From GCA-002050365 sp964237235 (GTDB taxonomy: Bacteria > Acidobacteriota > Blastocatellia > Pyrinomonadales > Pyrinomonadaceae), in contig CAXSGY010000020.1 of the NCBI GenBank assembly GCA_964237235.1, positions 33,651 through 97,650 of the forward strand: 64,000 nt of DNA, read 5' to 3'. Below, one piece after another: positions 9,092-18,241 of the stretch. A program made the position numbers and the translations under genes. The notes under the pieces are model-generated. The model worked only from the letters and a program-made list of their open reading frames with translations. It was not told where the DNA came from and searched no databases. Numbering within the stretch: position 1 is the stretch's first letter; the number at the start of each line of letters is the position of its first letter.

Positions 9092-10180
9092 CTAATCTAT
9101 CTGCAAACTCTGCTCGACCGTGTAACATTGATCCCAGATAAAAATGTCGTAAGCCGCGAGCTTCGTCCGCCATTTCGGAGTCATCCGGTTGACGCAACTT
9201 ATGACAACGCGGTCAATGTAGTTGTCGTAGCCAGCCCACGGGTTTGGCAAGTCGCGCGGGTCGAGTCCGACTCCGAACTTAGTAGTTTTTAGCGATTCGG
9301 CGGCGGCGGTTTTGAGGTCGCTCAGAAACTCGCTGTAAAGTTCGACATCGGCTTTGGTGCCGGTGCGTTCGACGTGACCGCCGACAAAAATATCAAAGTT
9401 CAACCGCCTGATTTCTTCGACCTGCGCGTAGTGTCCAACAACGTCGTGAGCCAGGTGTAGCCTGCGAAACGGCATCCAGCCCGGAGGCACGATGTCAACG
9501 ACCATCAAGGTTTTCTGGGCGGGCGCAAAGATAAAGATATTGCCCGGTTCGTGCGCGTCTCCGTGATAGGAAAGCTCCAATCTCTGGCTTCCGGCTTTGA
9601 GCGTGTAGCGATCCCGAAAAGTAACGGTCGGAAGCGGGCGATTCGGATCGTTCGCGCGCACCAGCAGCCGCTTGGTTTCTTCCTGAGCGATGATAACGGG
9701 CGAGCCGCCGAGACTTTTCGCGCCGCCGATATGGTCGGCGTGCGAATGGCTGTAAACAAGGTGAGTGATGGGTTTGTCCGTAACTTCTCGAATTGCCTTC
9801 GGAATAAATTGAGCGTATGAGGGCGGCGCGTCAATGACCACCACGCCTTTTTCATAAACCATAAACATAGATTGATAAGCGTTGTCCGTCACCAGATACA
9901 AGCCCTTTCCGAGTTCCTGAATCCGGTAGCCTTTTGCCGGATCAATGGCGGGACCTTTGGCGGATTCGGGAACGTCCATATATTTGCCGACTCGCACACC
10001 GATTGGCGCAATCTCCGGCATATCTTGATACGGCGCGGCGGGTGACTCCTGATTGTTTTGAGCTTCTGCCGAAGCAATAAACATTCCGGCAGATAGGACA
10101 GCGGCGATTAGCGATACAAAAGCAAATTTACCGAAAAAACGGTTAAAATTAATGGCGGCAATCGCGGGTAGATTTTTCAT
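9092..10180 (-). CDS. exported MBL-fold metallohydrolase
   Basis: A 362-residue protein with a long signal peptide (hydrophobic core about residues 18-38, cleavage near AEAQ) and the metal motif HSHADH at 145-150. Other MBL ligands are seen as YHGDAHEPGN and GGHVERTG. The start is supported by AAGGAG nine bases upstream on the minus strand. Family members include exported alkyl-sulfatase- and quorum-quenching-like enzymes, but no specific substrate can be given. It is not closely similar to the MBL protein at 7077 outside the motifs. Confidence 0.85.
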   Translation of the reverse strand: MKNLPAIAAINFNRFFGKFAFVSLIAAVLSAGMFIASAEAQNNQESPAAPYQDMPEIAPIGVRVGKYMDVPESAKGPAIDPAKGYRIQELGKGLYLVTDNAYQSMFMVYEKGVVVIDAPPSYAQFIPKAIREVTDKPITHLVYSHSHADHIGGAKSLGGSPVIIAQEETKRLLVRANDPNRPLPTVTFRDRYTLKAGSQRLELSYHGDAHEPGNIFIFAPAQKTLMVVDIVPPGWMPFRRLHLAHDVVGHYAQVEEIRRLNFDIFVGGHVERTGTKADVELYSEFLSDLKTAAAESLKTTKFGVGLDPRDLPNPWAGYDNYIDRVVISCVNRMTPKWRTKLAAYDIFIWDQCYTVEQSLQID

Positions 10181-10339
10181 TTTGAATTCTCCTTTTTTAG
10201 ATATGATTGTTCATTCAGACGAACCAGAGCGGCAACGGCGACAAGGGATGAAAGCAGCTTGTTTCTCGCATTCGGCGACACGGCGCAGTTAAAATTTTTC
10301 GGCGGCGTTTTCTTGATAGATTGTCACTGTAATTTTCTC

Positions 10340-11293
10340 CTAGCCGAGCATCCGCAAAGATTCTTCCCAGAGGCGTTCGGCGTTTGCCGCATCGAGCGCA
10401 TAAGGGGCGACGCCGCTCATATCACCGGTGCGCTCGGTGACGACTTCCGCTTCGTTGCAATCGAAAAAGTAGCGTCCGCCGATGCCTTCAAGAAGCGGCG
10501 ATGCGGCGAGCAGCACGGAAGTCGCGGCTCCCTGCTCCATGGTTTTAAAGTGCGCGGGCGGATTGTTCGGATCAATGTCTATACCACCGCGCCACTTTCT
10601 CATCGTATCGGCATCAACGTGCCGCTGAAGGTTTGTCAAAATCGCGCCCGGCATCAAAGCGTTCGCGGTAATGCCGAATTCCTTCCAACGCGCCGTCACG
10701 CCGACGGCGAAAAGCACGTTCGCGGTTTTCGACTGCCCGTAAGCGAGAAGCGGGTCATATGGACGAAACCGAAAATGGATGTCGTCGAAAACGATTGGCG
10801 AACTCTGATGCGCGCTGGAGCTGACCGCCACGATTCTGGCGTTTCCTCCGGCGGCGAGCGCGTCGCGCAAACCGTTTGCCAATGCAAGATGTCCGAGATG
10901 ATTGACGGCAAACTGCATTTCCCAACCTTCGCGCGTGCGCTCAATTTCGGGAAGCGCCATTATTCCGGCATTATTGACCAAGATATTTAACGCGCCCTTC
11001 CAGCTTGCGACGAACGCGGCGATTGAAGCGCGGCTCGCCAGATCGAGTTGAGCGACGTTTAAGCTGCGGTTGCCGGTCGCCTCCGAAATATCGCTCGCAA
11101 CCCGCTTTCCGGCGTTTGTGTCGCGCACCGCCAGCGTAATTTCCGCGCCGGTTAAGGCGAGCGCGCGAGCCGTTTCGATCCCGATGCCCGATGCCGCGCC
11201 GGTAACGATGATTCGTTTGCCCGAAAGATTGATTCCCTCGACCACTTCCGACGCGGTTGTTTTAAATCCGAACGGCGTTGTAATGCGTGACAT
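10340..11293 (-). CDS. SDR oxidoreductase, retinol-dehydrogenase-like
   Basis: Classical short-chain dehydrogenase, 317 residues. The NAD(P)-binding motif TGAASGIG is at residues 31-38 after a short N-terminal extension, NNAG follows in strand 4, and the active site YGQSK lies near 185 with an upstream SSS. Extended length with this pattern is typical of WW-domain oxidoreductase/retinol-dehydrogenase-like bacterial SDRs. The start has AGGAGA six bases before ATG. It is the downstream member of two consecutive SDR genes on this strand. Confidence 0.88.
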   Translation of the reverse strand: MSRITTPFGFKTTASEVVEGINLSGKRIIVTGAASGIGIETARALALTGAEITLAVRDTNAGKRVASDISEATGNRSLNVAQLDLASRASIAAFVASWKGALNILVNNAGIMALPEIERTREGWEMQFAVNHLGHLALANGLRDALAAGGNARIVAVSSSAHQSSPIVFDDIHFRFRPYDPLLAYGQSKTANVLFAVGVTARWKEFGITANALMPGAILTNLQRHVDADTMRKWRGGIDIDPNNPPAHFKTMEQGAATSVLLAASPLLEGIGGRYFFDCNEAEVVTERTGDMSGVAPYALDAANAERLWEESLRMLG

Positions 11294-11328
11294 AAATTTC
11301 TCCTAAAAAAATTAACCGGATAAATTAT

Positions 11329-11356
11329 ATTCCCGGTCTGGTAAAAGACCGGGAAT
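11329..11356 (-). terminator. hairpin between two SDR genes
   Basis: ATTCCCGGTCT (11329-11339) pairs with AGACCGGGAAT (11346-11356) around a 6-base loop, downstream of the 12236-11382 SDR. The 11-bp stem is followed by AT-rich DNA rather than a clean T-run, so it may attenuate rather than stop transcription. Confidence 0.5.
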
Positions 11357-11381
11357 TCGATGAACTAATTTAGTCTGCTTG

Positions 11382-12236
11382 TTATTGCGCCGCGAGACCG
11401 AACTCGGACTTAATCAAATCCCGAAATTCCTGCTCCGGCATTTCGCGCCGCGCGGCGATAGTTGATTCCGCATCTTTGCCGACGACGTAACGCAAACGAT
11501 TGGTGCCGTCGGTGGCGGCTTTGTAAATGGCATCCGCTACTTCCCCGGTAGACAGATTCGAATGTGAATCGATGATTTTAGCGACGGTTGCCGCGACCCG
11601 TTCGTAGATGTCTGTGTAAGCGGCAATACCGCCGTCGCCGGTCGTCAGCCGTGCCGCGGTCGAGTGAAAATTGGTATCAACGCCGCCCGGCTCGATGAGC
11701 TTGACGACGATGTTCTGCGTTGCCAGTTCATAGGCAACAGACTCGAAAAAGCCTTCGGCGGCAAACTTGCTTGTAATGTAGAGCGTCATCGTCGGCAAAC
11801 CGTAGATGCCGCCCGCCGAGCTGGTGACGAGAACTTGCCCGCCGCCGCTTGCGCGAAATTCGGGCAGGACGGCGCGCAGCACGTTCATCGCGCCGAAAAC
11901 ATTGACATCGAATTCGGCTTGAATTTGCTCTTTTGAAATTCCTTCAAAAACTCCGTATTGCCCGTAACCGGCGTTGCTGAGGAGCGTGTCAATTCGACCG
12001 AATCGTGCTTTGCATTCGGCGACAGCATCTGCAATGCTCGCTTCATCCCGCACATCAAGACGGGCAACAAGGACATTGGGAATCTGCTTTAAGGATTCGT
12101 CCGCGGCGATTTCGGGCATCGTCGCGCAGACGTTCCAGCCTTTGGCGGCAAAAGTTTCCGCCGACGCTTTGCCGATGCCGGAAGAAGCTCCGGTAATGAG
12201 TATCGTTTGTGTTTTTTTTGTATTTTCTAAATTCAT
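11382..12236 (-). CDS. SDR family oxidoreductase
   Basis: Classical short-chain dehydrogenase, 284 residues, with TGASSGIG at 15-22, LSNAGYG in strand 4, SSAGG before the active site and YITSK as catalytic Tyr/Lys. AAAGGAG precedes the ATG. The substrate is not predictable. Its neighbours (SDR downstream, dehalogenase-like hydrolase upstream) share the same strand and the same style of ribosome site, so the three may form a loose operon. Confidence 0.88.
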   Translation of the reverse strand: MNLENTKKTQTILITGASSGIGKASAETFAAKGWNVCATMPEIAADESLKQIPNVLVARLDVRDEASIADAVAECKARFGRIDTLLSNAGYGQYGVFEGISKEQIQAEFDVNVFGAMNVLRAVLPEFRASGGGQVLVTSSAGGIYGLPTMTLYITSKFAAEGFFESVAYELATQNIVVKLIEPGGVDTNFHSTAARLTTGDGGIAAYTDIYERVAATVAKIIDSHSNLSTGEVADAIYKAATDGTNRLRYVVGKDAESTIAARREMPEQEFRDLIKSEFGLAAQ

Positions 12237-12299
12237 ATCAGCTCCTTTAGCGGAAGGTTTCCGCTCATTTGGTTGTTAATTTTCCAACGAGGCGATAAT

Positions 12300-13316
12300 T
12301 CACCTTTTAACATTTTTATCGAGAAATTTGTTCATATATCCGGCGATGATATCGCCGTCTTCTTCGAGCGCGAAGTGTCCGGTGTCAAGCAGATGAAACT
12401 CCAGATTCTTTAAGTCTCGTTTGTAAGGCTCGGCGCCTTCCGCCGGGAAGATGAAATCGTTTTTGCCCCAGACGATTAAAGTCGGCGGCTGGTATTTGCG
12501 AAAGTATTCCTGCCAAGCGGGGTAAAGCGGCGGGTTCGAGCCGTAAGAATAAAAAAGCTGCAGCTGGATTTCTTTGTTGCCCGGGCGATCCATCAAGTAT
12601 TGATCGGTCATCCCCGCGTCGGGACTAATCAACTCGGTGTCTCTGGTTCCGTTCGTATACTGCCACTTCGTCGCGTCGTAGATTAAAAGTTTCTTGAGCG
12701 GCTCGGCATTCTGCTCGGTGCGGTCTTTCCAGTAAGCCCGGAACGGATCCCAAAACTTGAGCAAGCCTTCTTCGTAGGCATTACCGTTCTGCACAATCAG
12801 GGCTTGCACGCGTTCCGGGTGTTTGACCGCGAGGCGGTATCCGACAGGCGCGCCGTAATCCATCACGTAAAGGCTGTAATGTTCGAGTTTTAAGTTTTGC
12901 GCGAACTTGTCCACGACATTTGCCAGATTGTCGAAGGTGTAGTCGAACTTGTCCACCGGCGGCATTGAACTATTGCCGTAACCGGGATAATCGGGCGCGA
13001 CGACGTGATAGCGACCTGCAAGCTGCGGCATTAAGTTGCGGAACATTTGCGACGAGGTCGGAAAGCCGTGCAGCAGCAAAACGGTCGGATTTTTCGGCGA
13101 GCCGGCTTCGCGGTAAAAGATGTCGAGTCCGTCTATTTTGACGGTCTTATATGTGACGCGCGTGTTTTCCTGAGCGCGGGCGGCGGGCGGCGCACAGGTA
13201 ATGGCGGCGAACAGGGCGAGAGCAGCGACGAGATATGAAAGCATCATGATTCTCATATTTAATAATGCCGCATATTCAAGATTTTTTTCGGCGGCGATTT
13301 CTTTATAAGTTTCCAT
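12300..13316 (-). CDS. exported alpha/beta hydrolase, haloalkane dehalogenase-like
   Basis: A 338-residue alpha/beta hydrolase with HGFPTSS as oxyanion loop near 83-89 and an Asp nucleophile in VMDYGAPVG (Asp153), the position where haloalkane dehalogenases and epoxide hydrolases have Asp instead of Ser; His is in DTGHFALE near the end. AAGGAG upstream supports the start at 13316, although the signal-peptide-like segment begins only at Met21 (MRIMMLSYLV...), so an internal start is possible. Enzyme identity (dehalogenase, epoxide hydrolase or other) is open. Confidence 0.82.
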   Translation of the reverse strand: METYKEIAAEKNLEYAALLNMRIMMLSYLVAALALFAAITCAPPAARAQENTRVTYKTVKIDGLDIFYREAGSPKNPTVLLLHGFPTSSQMFRNLMPQLAGRYHVVAPDYPGYGNSSMPPVDKFDYTFDNLANVVDKFAQNLKLEHYSLYVMDYGAPVGYRLAVKHPERVQALIVQNGNAYEEGLLKFWDPFRAYWKDRTEQNAEPLKKLLIYDATKWQYTNGTRDTELISPDAGMTDQYLMDRPGNKEIQLQLFYSYGSNPPLYPAWQEYFRKYQPPTLIVWGKNDFIFPAEGAEPYKRDLKNLEFHLLDTGHFALEEDGDIIAGYMNKFLDKNVKR

Positions 13317-13898
13317 TAAAATTTTCTCCTTATTATTTTGTTGACCGATTCAAATCGTCTCTTAAACAACTCTCATACCAACACGGTTGATACCTTGAAA
13401 GACTGATAAAAAGGCTTTAATCGTCGCCCGAAATCGCCTGCCCGGTTCTAATAAGCCCGTCTCCTGTCGGCATTCAGGCGTTTGCGCCGTCATTTCGACA
13501 CCGTTTAAAAGTCAAAAATTTTATCAATTACCGTTACAATCGTTGCGGGAATCAACCGTAACAAATAGCGTTCCTTCTTTGATCTATTGTCAACCGACAA
13601 ACAGAGCGTCAACTTTTAATTCGCTGAGAGTATCCGTTGTTATCGCTGTTCGTATATTCTCCGAAAATTAAATTGTGTATGATAAAAAAATTTAATAAGA
13701 TAACTGTCAAAACTTTTCTTTGGCAAAAACCGGTAATGTGAAAGTGTCGGCTTTTTATCGAAAGTATAATTCCCGACAGTTAATAGTCTGACTGTCGTCT
13801 TAATTTTCGATTCGCCTGTTTATAATGAGAATCTTTCGGAGCATTGGCTCGGAAACAAGCTTGTCGGGAAAACGTGATGTTGGTGAGAGCTGATTTTA
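13317..13898. other. divergent intergenic region
   Basis: 582 bases between the divergent hydrolase and response-regulator genes, AT-rich, no ORF. A TATAAT at 13821-13826 lies 73 bases before the response regulator and could be its -10 box, but no good -35 box is 16-18 bases upstream. Confidence 0.35.
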
Positions 13899-14528
13899 AT
13901 GGACGAACTTAAACCCATCCGCATCCTGAGCGTTGATGACCATCCGGTCTTTCGTGAAGGACTAAGCACGATCATCGAGTCGCAGCCGGATATGCTTCTG
14001 GTCGCGCAAGCGGGTAATGCGATGGAAGCGGTCGCCGAGTTTCGCCGTCACTTGCCCGACATCACGCTGATGGATCTCAGCCTGCCCGGTGCCAACGGCA
14101 CGGACATCCTGATCACAATCAGGGGAGAGTTTCCGCGCTCCCGCATCGTTATGCTGACCACGTCAGATACGGACGGCGAAATCCAGCGCGCGCTGCGCGC
14201 CGGGGCTGCGGGTTACGTCCTCAAAAGCATGCCGAAAAACCAATTGCTTGCCGTGATTCGATCCGTCCACGCCGGCAAACGGAACGTCCCGCCAGAGGTC
14301 GCGGCGCGGCTCGCCGAGCATTTCGGCGAAGAAGACCTCACCACTCGTGAGCTGGAAGTGCTGCGGCTCATTCGAGACGGCTATCGAAATAAACAAATCG
14401 CCGACCGGCTGGCGATTGCCGAAACGACCGTCAATTTTCATATCAAAAATCTCGTCGGCAAACTAGGCGCAAATGACCGGGCGCACGCCGTCAGTATTGC
14501 GCTCCGGCGCGGCTTCCTCGAAAGCTGA
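13899..14528 (+). CDS. NarL/LuxR-type response regulator
   Basis: A 209-residue two-component response regulator. The receiver domain (about 1-125) has the acidic pair Asp13-Asp14, phosphoacceptor Asp59 in LMDLSLP, the Thr/Ser in LTTSD and Lys in YVLKSMP. Residues about 145-209 form a LuxR-type helix-turn-helix (LTTRELEVLRLI, NKQIADRLAIAETTVNFHI). It should be phosphorylated by the HisKA_3-type kinase encoded 181 bases downstream, the usual pairing for NarL regulators. Confidence 0.93.
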   Translation: MDELKPIRILSVDDHPVFREGLSTIIESQPDMLLVAQAGNAMEAVAEFRRHLPDITLMDLSLPGANGTDILITIRGEFPRSRIVMLTTSDTDGEIQRALRAGAAGYVLKSMPKNQLLAVIRSVHAGKRNVPPEVAARLAEHFGEEDLTTRELEVLRLIRDGYRNKQIADRLAIAETTVNFHIKNLVGKLGANDRAHAVSIALRRGFLES

Positions 14529-14709
14529 CTTTGCGCTGAAACCTGTAGAAAACCACAGTGTTTTAACCGCATATTTTGACGGCGCGGCGGAGAAAGAAAA
14601 CGGCTACCATTAGAAAATGTCGAAATTTAATTGCCGCATTGCGGTGGAATTTCCGGCAATATTCGCAGTGCAAGTTTGAACTTCGATTAAAGACAGCCTG
14701 GAAGCAGAT

Positions 14710-17700
14710 GTGAAAAGACCTGAGAAAGCAGAGCCGAATTTTATTTCGAGCGCGAGTGCGTTGAGCATCGAGCGAACGCTTTCGATGTGTTTTTTACTGA
14801 TTTTCGCCGCAAGTATTTCTATCAAAGCACTCGATCCCGACAAGCGTCTGACTCAATACGGACATACCACCTGGCGCGTGCTTGACGGTTATCTCACCTC
14901 GCCGTCGGCAATCGGGCAAACAACTGACGGTTATATTTGGATCGGCACGAGGGGCGGCTTGCTGCGTTTTGACGGCGTAAAATTTACGCCGTGGACTCCG
15001 CCCGAAGGTCAGGCTTTGTCCAGCACCAATATCACCACACTCTTAGGCACCAGCGACGGAAGTTTGTGGATCGGCACGAGCGGCGGTTTAGACCAGTTGA
15101 AAGACGGACAAATCACAAATTATCCCTCCAAACCGGGAACAGGCGGGATCGGCTCGATCATCGAAGACGAAACGAAAGCCGTCTGGTTTACGCGCTATCG
15201 CATCTCCGACAAAAAAGGACCGCTTTGTACAGTTAGGGACAAAGAATTTCGATGCTTCGGTAAAGAAGACGGCGTTCCGGTCGGATACGGGCAGGGGTTG
15301 GCGAAAGACGCGGCGGGGAACTTCTGGATCGGCTCCGAGAGACTGTGCCGCTGGACACCTCAGTCTTCCGAACTTTTCTTCGAAGAAGAATTAAAACAAT
15401 TCGCGGGCGACGGGGTAATTGCCGTTGCCGTTAATCCTGCGGGACAAGTTTGGGCGGCACTCGACGCGACCGGACCAAAGCAGGGCGTGCGATATTACTC
15501 CGACGGAAAATGGACGAGTTACACAGTTCCCGGATTCGACGGCGGAGCGGTTCGCGCGAACGACTTATACATAGATCGTCACGATTCGCTCTGGGTCGGT
15601 TCGGCGACCGGAGGACTTTACCGCATTCATAACGGCATCGCCGACAATTATGCAATGAAAAACGGTTTGTCGGGCAATGACGTTGAATACATATTCGAAG
15701 ATAGAGAAGGCAATCTTTGGGTTCAAACCGAAAACGGCGTGGATATGTTTCGGGACACGCCGGTTTTGAATTTCTCTCCGGGCGAAGGATTATCCGCGAC
15801 GAACATTAGCTCCATCATGGGACTGAGCAACGGTTCGGTCTGGGTTGCCAATGGAGATGCGGTTGATATTATTCAGCCCGGTGCCGGCATCCCGATGATC
15901 AGCACTCTCAAAGGTTTGCCCTACCAACACGCGGGATCGATGTTTGAAGGCAGCGATGGGCGCGTCTGGTTGAGCGTTGACGGCAGGATAATGAAATATG
16001 AGAAAGATCAATTCTCGGAAGTTAAAAAGCCTGACGGCAGTTCTGCCGGAAAAATCGGAAATATATTGGCGATGACCGAAGACACGAACGGCAACATTTG
16101 GGTCGGAGCTATTAAAAATAACGAACGTCTTCTTCTGCGGATTAGCGATCAAATCCTGGTGGACGAGATACTTCTCGACAAAACTCTCCGTCCCGAGTCT
16201 CTCGCGGCAGACCGGCAAGGAGCAATTTGGTTCGGCAGTCGAAGAGACAAACTCGCCCGCTACCTGAACGGGCAGACGGAAATCGTTTCGCTCGGGGATG
16301 CAAACGAAATTGCGATCTATAATCTTATGGTTGATTCCGACGACGCGCTGTGGGCTTCAACCAACAAAGGAATTTATCGGTGGAAGAACGGTGCGCTGAG
16401 TCTTTTGAATGAACGAAACGGTCTGCCGTGTTCAACGGTGTTCGCAACACTTGAAGATGATTCGGGAAGTTTCTGGCTGTATGCCAGTTGCGGGCTTTTA
16501 AGAATTCCGGCGGCGGATATGGCGAATTGGCGGGCTTTCCCGGAAAGCAAAGTATCCGTCAAAATTTTCGACGCGCTCGACGGGGCATTGCCCTCGTCGG
16601 GGACCGTTACGTGCCAGCGCGCGGCAAAGTCAACCGACGGACGACTTTGGTTCCTGACCGACAAAGCAGTGCAGATGATTAATCCGCGCCGTTCATATTC
16701 CAATCCGATTCCGCCGCCCGTCTATATCGAAGGTTTAGTTGCCGATCATAAAAACTATCCGGCTGATGGACAGCTAAATCTTCCGCCTCTGCAAAACGAG
16801 TTAGAGATCAACTTCACGGCGTTGAGCTACTCGCTTCCGCGCAAAATCAATTTCCGTTATAAACTCGAAGGTGCAGATGAGAATTGGCAAGATGTCGGGA
16901 CAAGGCGACAGGCGTTTTACAATAATCTCGGTCCGGGCAATTATCATTTTCGAGTAATCGCCGCCAATAGCGACGGCGTTTGGAACGAAACCGGCGCGAC
17001 GCTCGATTTCACGGTCGAGCCGGCGTGGTATCAAACAACCGCCTTTCGCGTTCTTTGTCTGCTCCTCGCCGGATTAATCGCGTGGATTTTATACCGACTC
17101 CGCATCAGGCAAATTTCGGGAATTCTCAGCGCACGCTTTGACGAACGATTAGCGGAACGCACGCGCCTGGCGCGGGAGCTTCACGACACTTTCCTCCAGA
17201 CCGTCCAGGGAAGCAAACTGGTTGCCGACGACGCGCTCGAACAATCCGAAGATCCGATTCATATGCGGCGAGCGTTGACGCAGTTATCGGCTTGGCTCGG
17301 ACAGGCGACAAACGAGGGTCGAGCCGCGCTCAACTCGTTGCGGGCGACGACGACCGAGATGAATGATCTGGCTGAAGCGTTTCGGCGGGCGACCGAAGGC
17401 TGCCGGCTGCGCGAATCCGCGACCGTCGCCTTCTCGGTCGTCGGCGAGGCGAGAGATATGCATCCGATTGTCCGCGACGAAATCTACCGTATCGGTTATG
17501 AGGCAATCAGAAACGCTTGTCAGCACTCGGAAGCGACTCATTTGGAGGTCGAGCTGACATACGCGCGCGATCTTATTTTCCGCGCAAAAGACAACGGCAT
17601 CGGCTTAGACAACACTGTGGCGGCGGCGGGGAAGAAAGGACATTTCGGACTGCAGGGAATGCGCGAGCGCGCCGACCGCATCGGAGCTAAACTCACAATC

Positions 17701-17835
17701 GTCAGTTCCGCAACTTCAGGAACTGAAATTATTCTCGTCGTGCCGGGCGGCATTATTTTCACTGAGACACCGCGCTCAACGTCCGCTGAAGACGGCAAAA
17801 AATCTTCTGACCATTTAAGACATCTCCGCTCTTGA
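14710..17835 (+). CDS. propeller sensor histidine kinase (Reg_prop, Y_Y_Y, HisKA_3)
   Basis: A 1041-residue membrane kinase. The start is GTG 14710; Met27 in front of a hydrophobic stretch (MCFLLIFAASIS) is an alternative and would make a standard signal peptide. Residues about 50-690 are repeated WIGT/GLYR-type blades of two-component-regulator propellers (two seven-bladed propellers expected), followed by a Y_Y_Y domain near 695-770, one transmembrane helix about 778-797, and a HisKA_3/HATPase module with His825 (RELHDTF) and ATP-lid motifs N (EAIRNACQHSE) and GIGL / GLQGMRERA. The periplasmic propeller probably binds an extracellular ligand. Partner is the response regulator just upstream. 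Confidence 0.93.
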   Translation: MKRPEKAEPNFISSASALSIERTLSMCFLLIFAASISIKALDPDKRLTQYGHTTWRVLDGYLTSPSAIGQTTDGYIWIGTRGGLLRFDGVKFTPWTPPEGQALSSTNITTLLGTSDGSLWIGTSGGLDQLKDGQITNYPSKPGTGGIGSIIEDETKAVWFTRYRISDKKGPLCTVRDKEFRCFGKEDGVPVGYGQGLAKDAAGNFWIGSERLCRWTPQSSELFFEEELKQFAGDGVIAVAVNPAGQVWAALDATGPKQGVRYYSDGKWTSYTVPGFDGGAVRANDLYIDRHDSLWVGSATGGLYRIHNGIADNYAMKNGLSGNDVEYIFEDREGNLWVQTENGVDMFRDTPVLNFSPGEGLSATNISSIMGLSNGSVWVANGDAVDIIQPGAGIPMISTLKGLPYQHAGSMFEGSDGRVWLSVDGRIMKYEKDQFSEVKKPDGSSAGKIGNILAMTEDTNGNIWVGAIKNNERLLLRISDQILVDEILLDKTLRPESLAADRQGAIWFGSRRDKLARYLNGQTEIVSLGDANEIAIYNLMVDSDDALWASTNKGIYRWKNGALSLLNERNGLPCSTVFATLEDDSGSFWLYASCGLLRIPAADMANWRAFPESKVSVKIFDALDGALPSSGTVTCQRAAKSTDGRLWFLTDKAVQMINPRRSYSNPIPPPVYIEGLVADHKNYPADGQLNLPPLQNELEINFTALSYSLPRKINFRYKLEGADENWQDVGTRRQAFYNNLGPGNYHFRVIAANSDGVWNETGATLDFTVEPAWYQTTAFRVLCLLLAGLIAWILYRLRIRQISGILSARFDERLAERTRLARELHDTFLQTVQGSKLVADDALEQSEDPIHMRRALTQLSAWLGQATNEGRAALNSLRATTTEMNDLAEAFRRATEGCRLRESATVAFSVVGEARDMHPIVRDEIYRIGYEAIRNACQHSEATHLEVELTYARDLIFRAKDNGIGLDNTVAAAGKKGHFGLQGMRERADRIGAKLTIVSSATSGTEIILVVPGGIIFTETPRSTSAEDGKKSSDHLRHLRS

Positions 17836-18241
17836 CGGCTGCTAAAATTTACTACGCTTTTCCTTGAGAACCGAAATTCACCACACCTACAGAAAAATAC
17901 AGGGCGAAGTCCGTAGTTTTTGAGGTTACATCCGAACTCGAAAAATATTAACTTATAAACATACTTGTTAGTTCCCGGCGCGGAAGTGAATGAAGCGGCT
18001 GACACAGCTTTTTTCTTTTAAATTTCCGGGCGCGAGTGCCGCTTTTTCAGCCTGGTTAAATTACAAAGCGCGAGATATTTCTATCTCGACTTAAACGGGA
18101 TTTTACTTGAACGGTTCAGTCGGAGTTTTTATTAAATTTTCATACTGGAGTTCTTATCGAACATAATACTTGGTAAGACAACCATCGGTTTGCAGAGTTG
18201 ATATTGAGGCATTGGCAAATATTACGACGAGGTGCAAAATT
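17836..18241. other. intergenic region with small hairpin
   Basis: About 400 bases without a gene. A 7-bp palindrome CGAGATA/TATCTCG lies at 18071-18088. A possible promoter is listed separately. Confidence 0.35.
18107..18135 (+). promoter_or_regulatory. possible promoter of sigma-54 activator
   Basis: TTGAAC at 18107-18112 and TATTAA at 18130-18135 with a 17-base spacer, about 100 bases upstream of the ATG at 18242. Four or more bases match each consensus, but the region is AT-rich so chance is not excluded. Confidence 0.3.

Noticed and set aside
10259..10990. 243-codon plus-strand frame
   Set aside because: Antisense to the SDR gene 10340-11293, whose motifs are complete.
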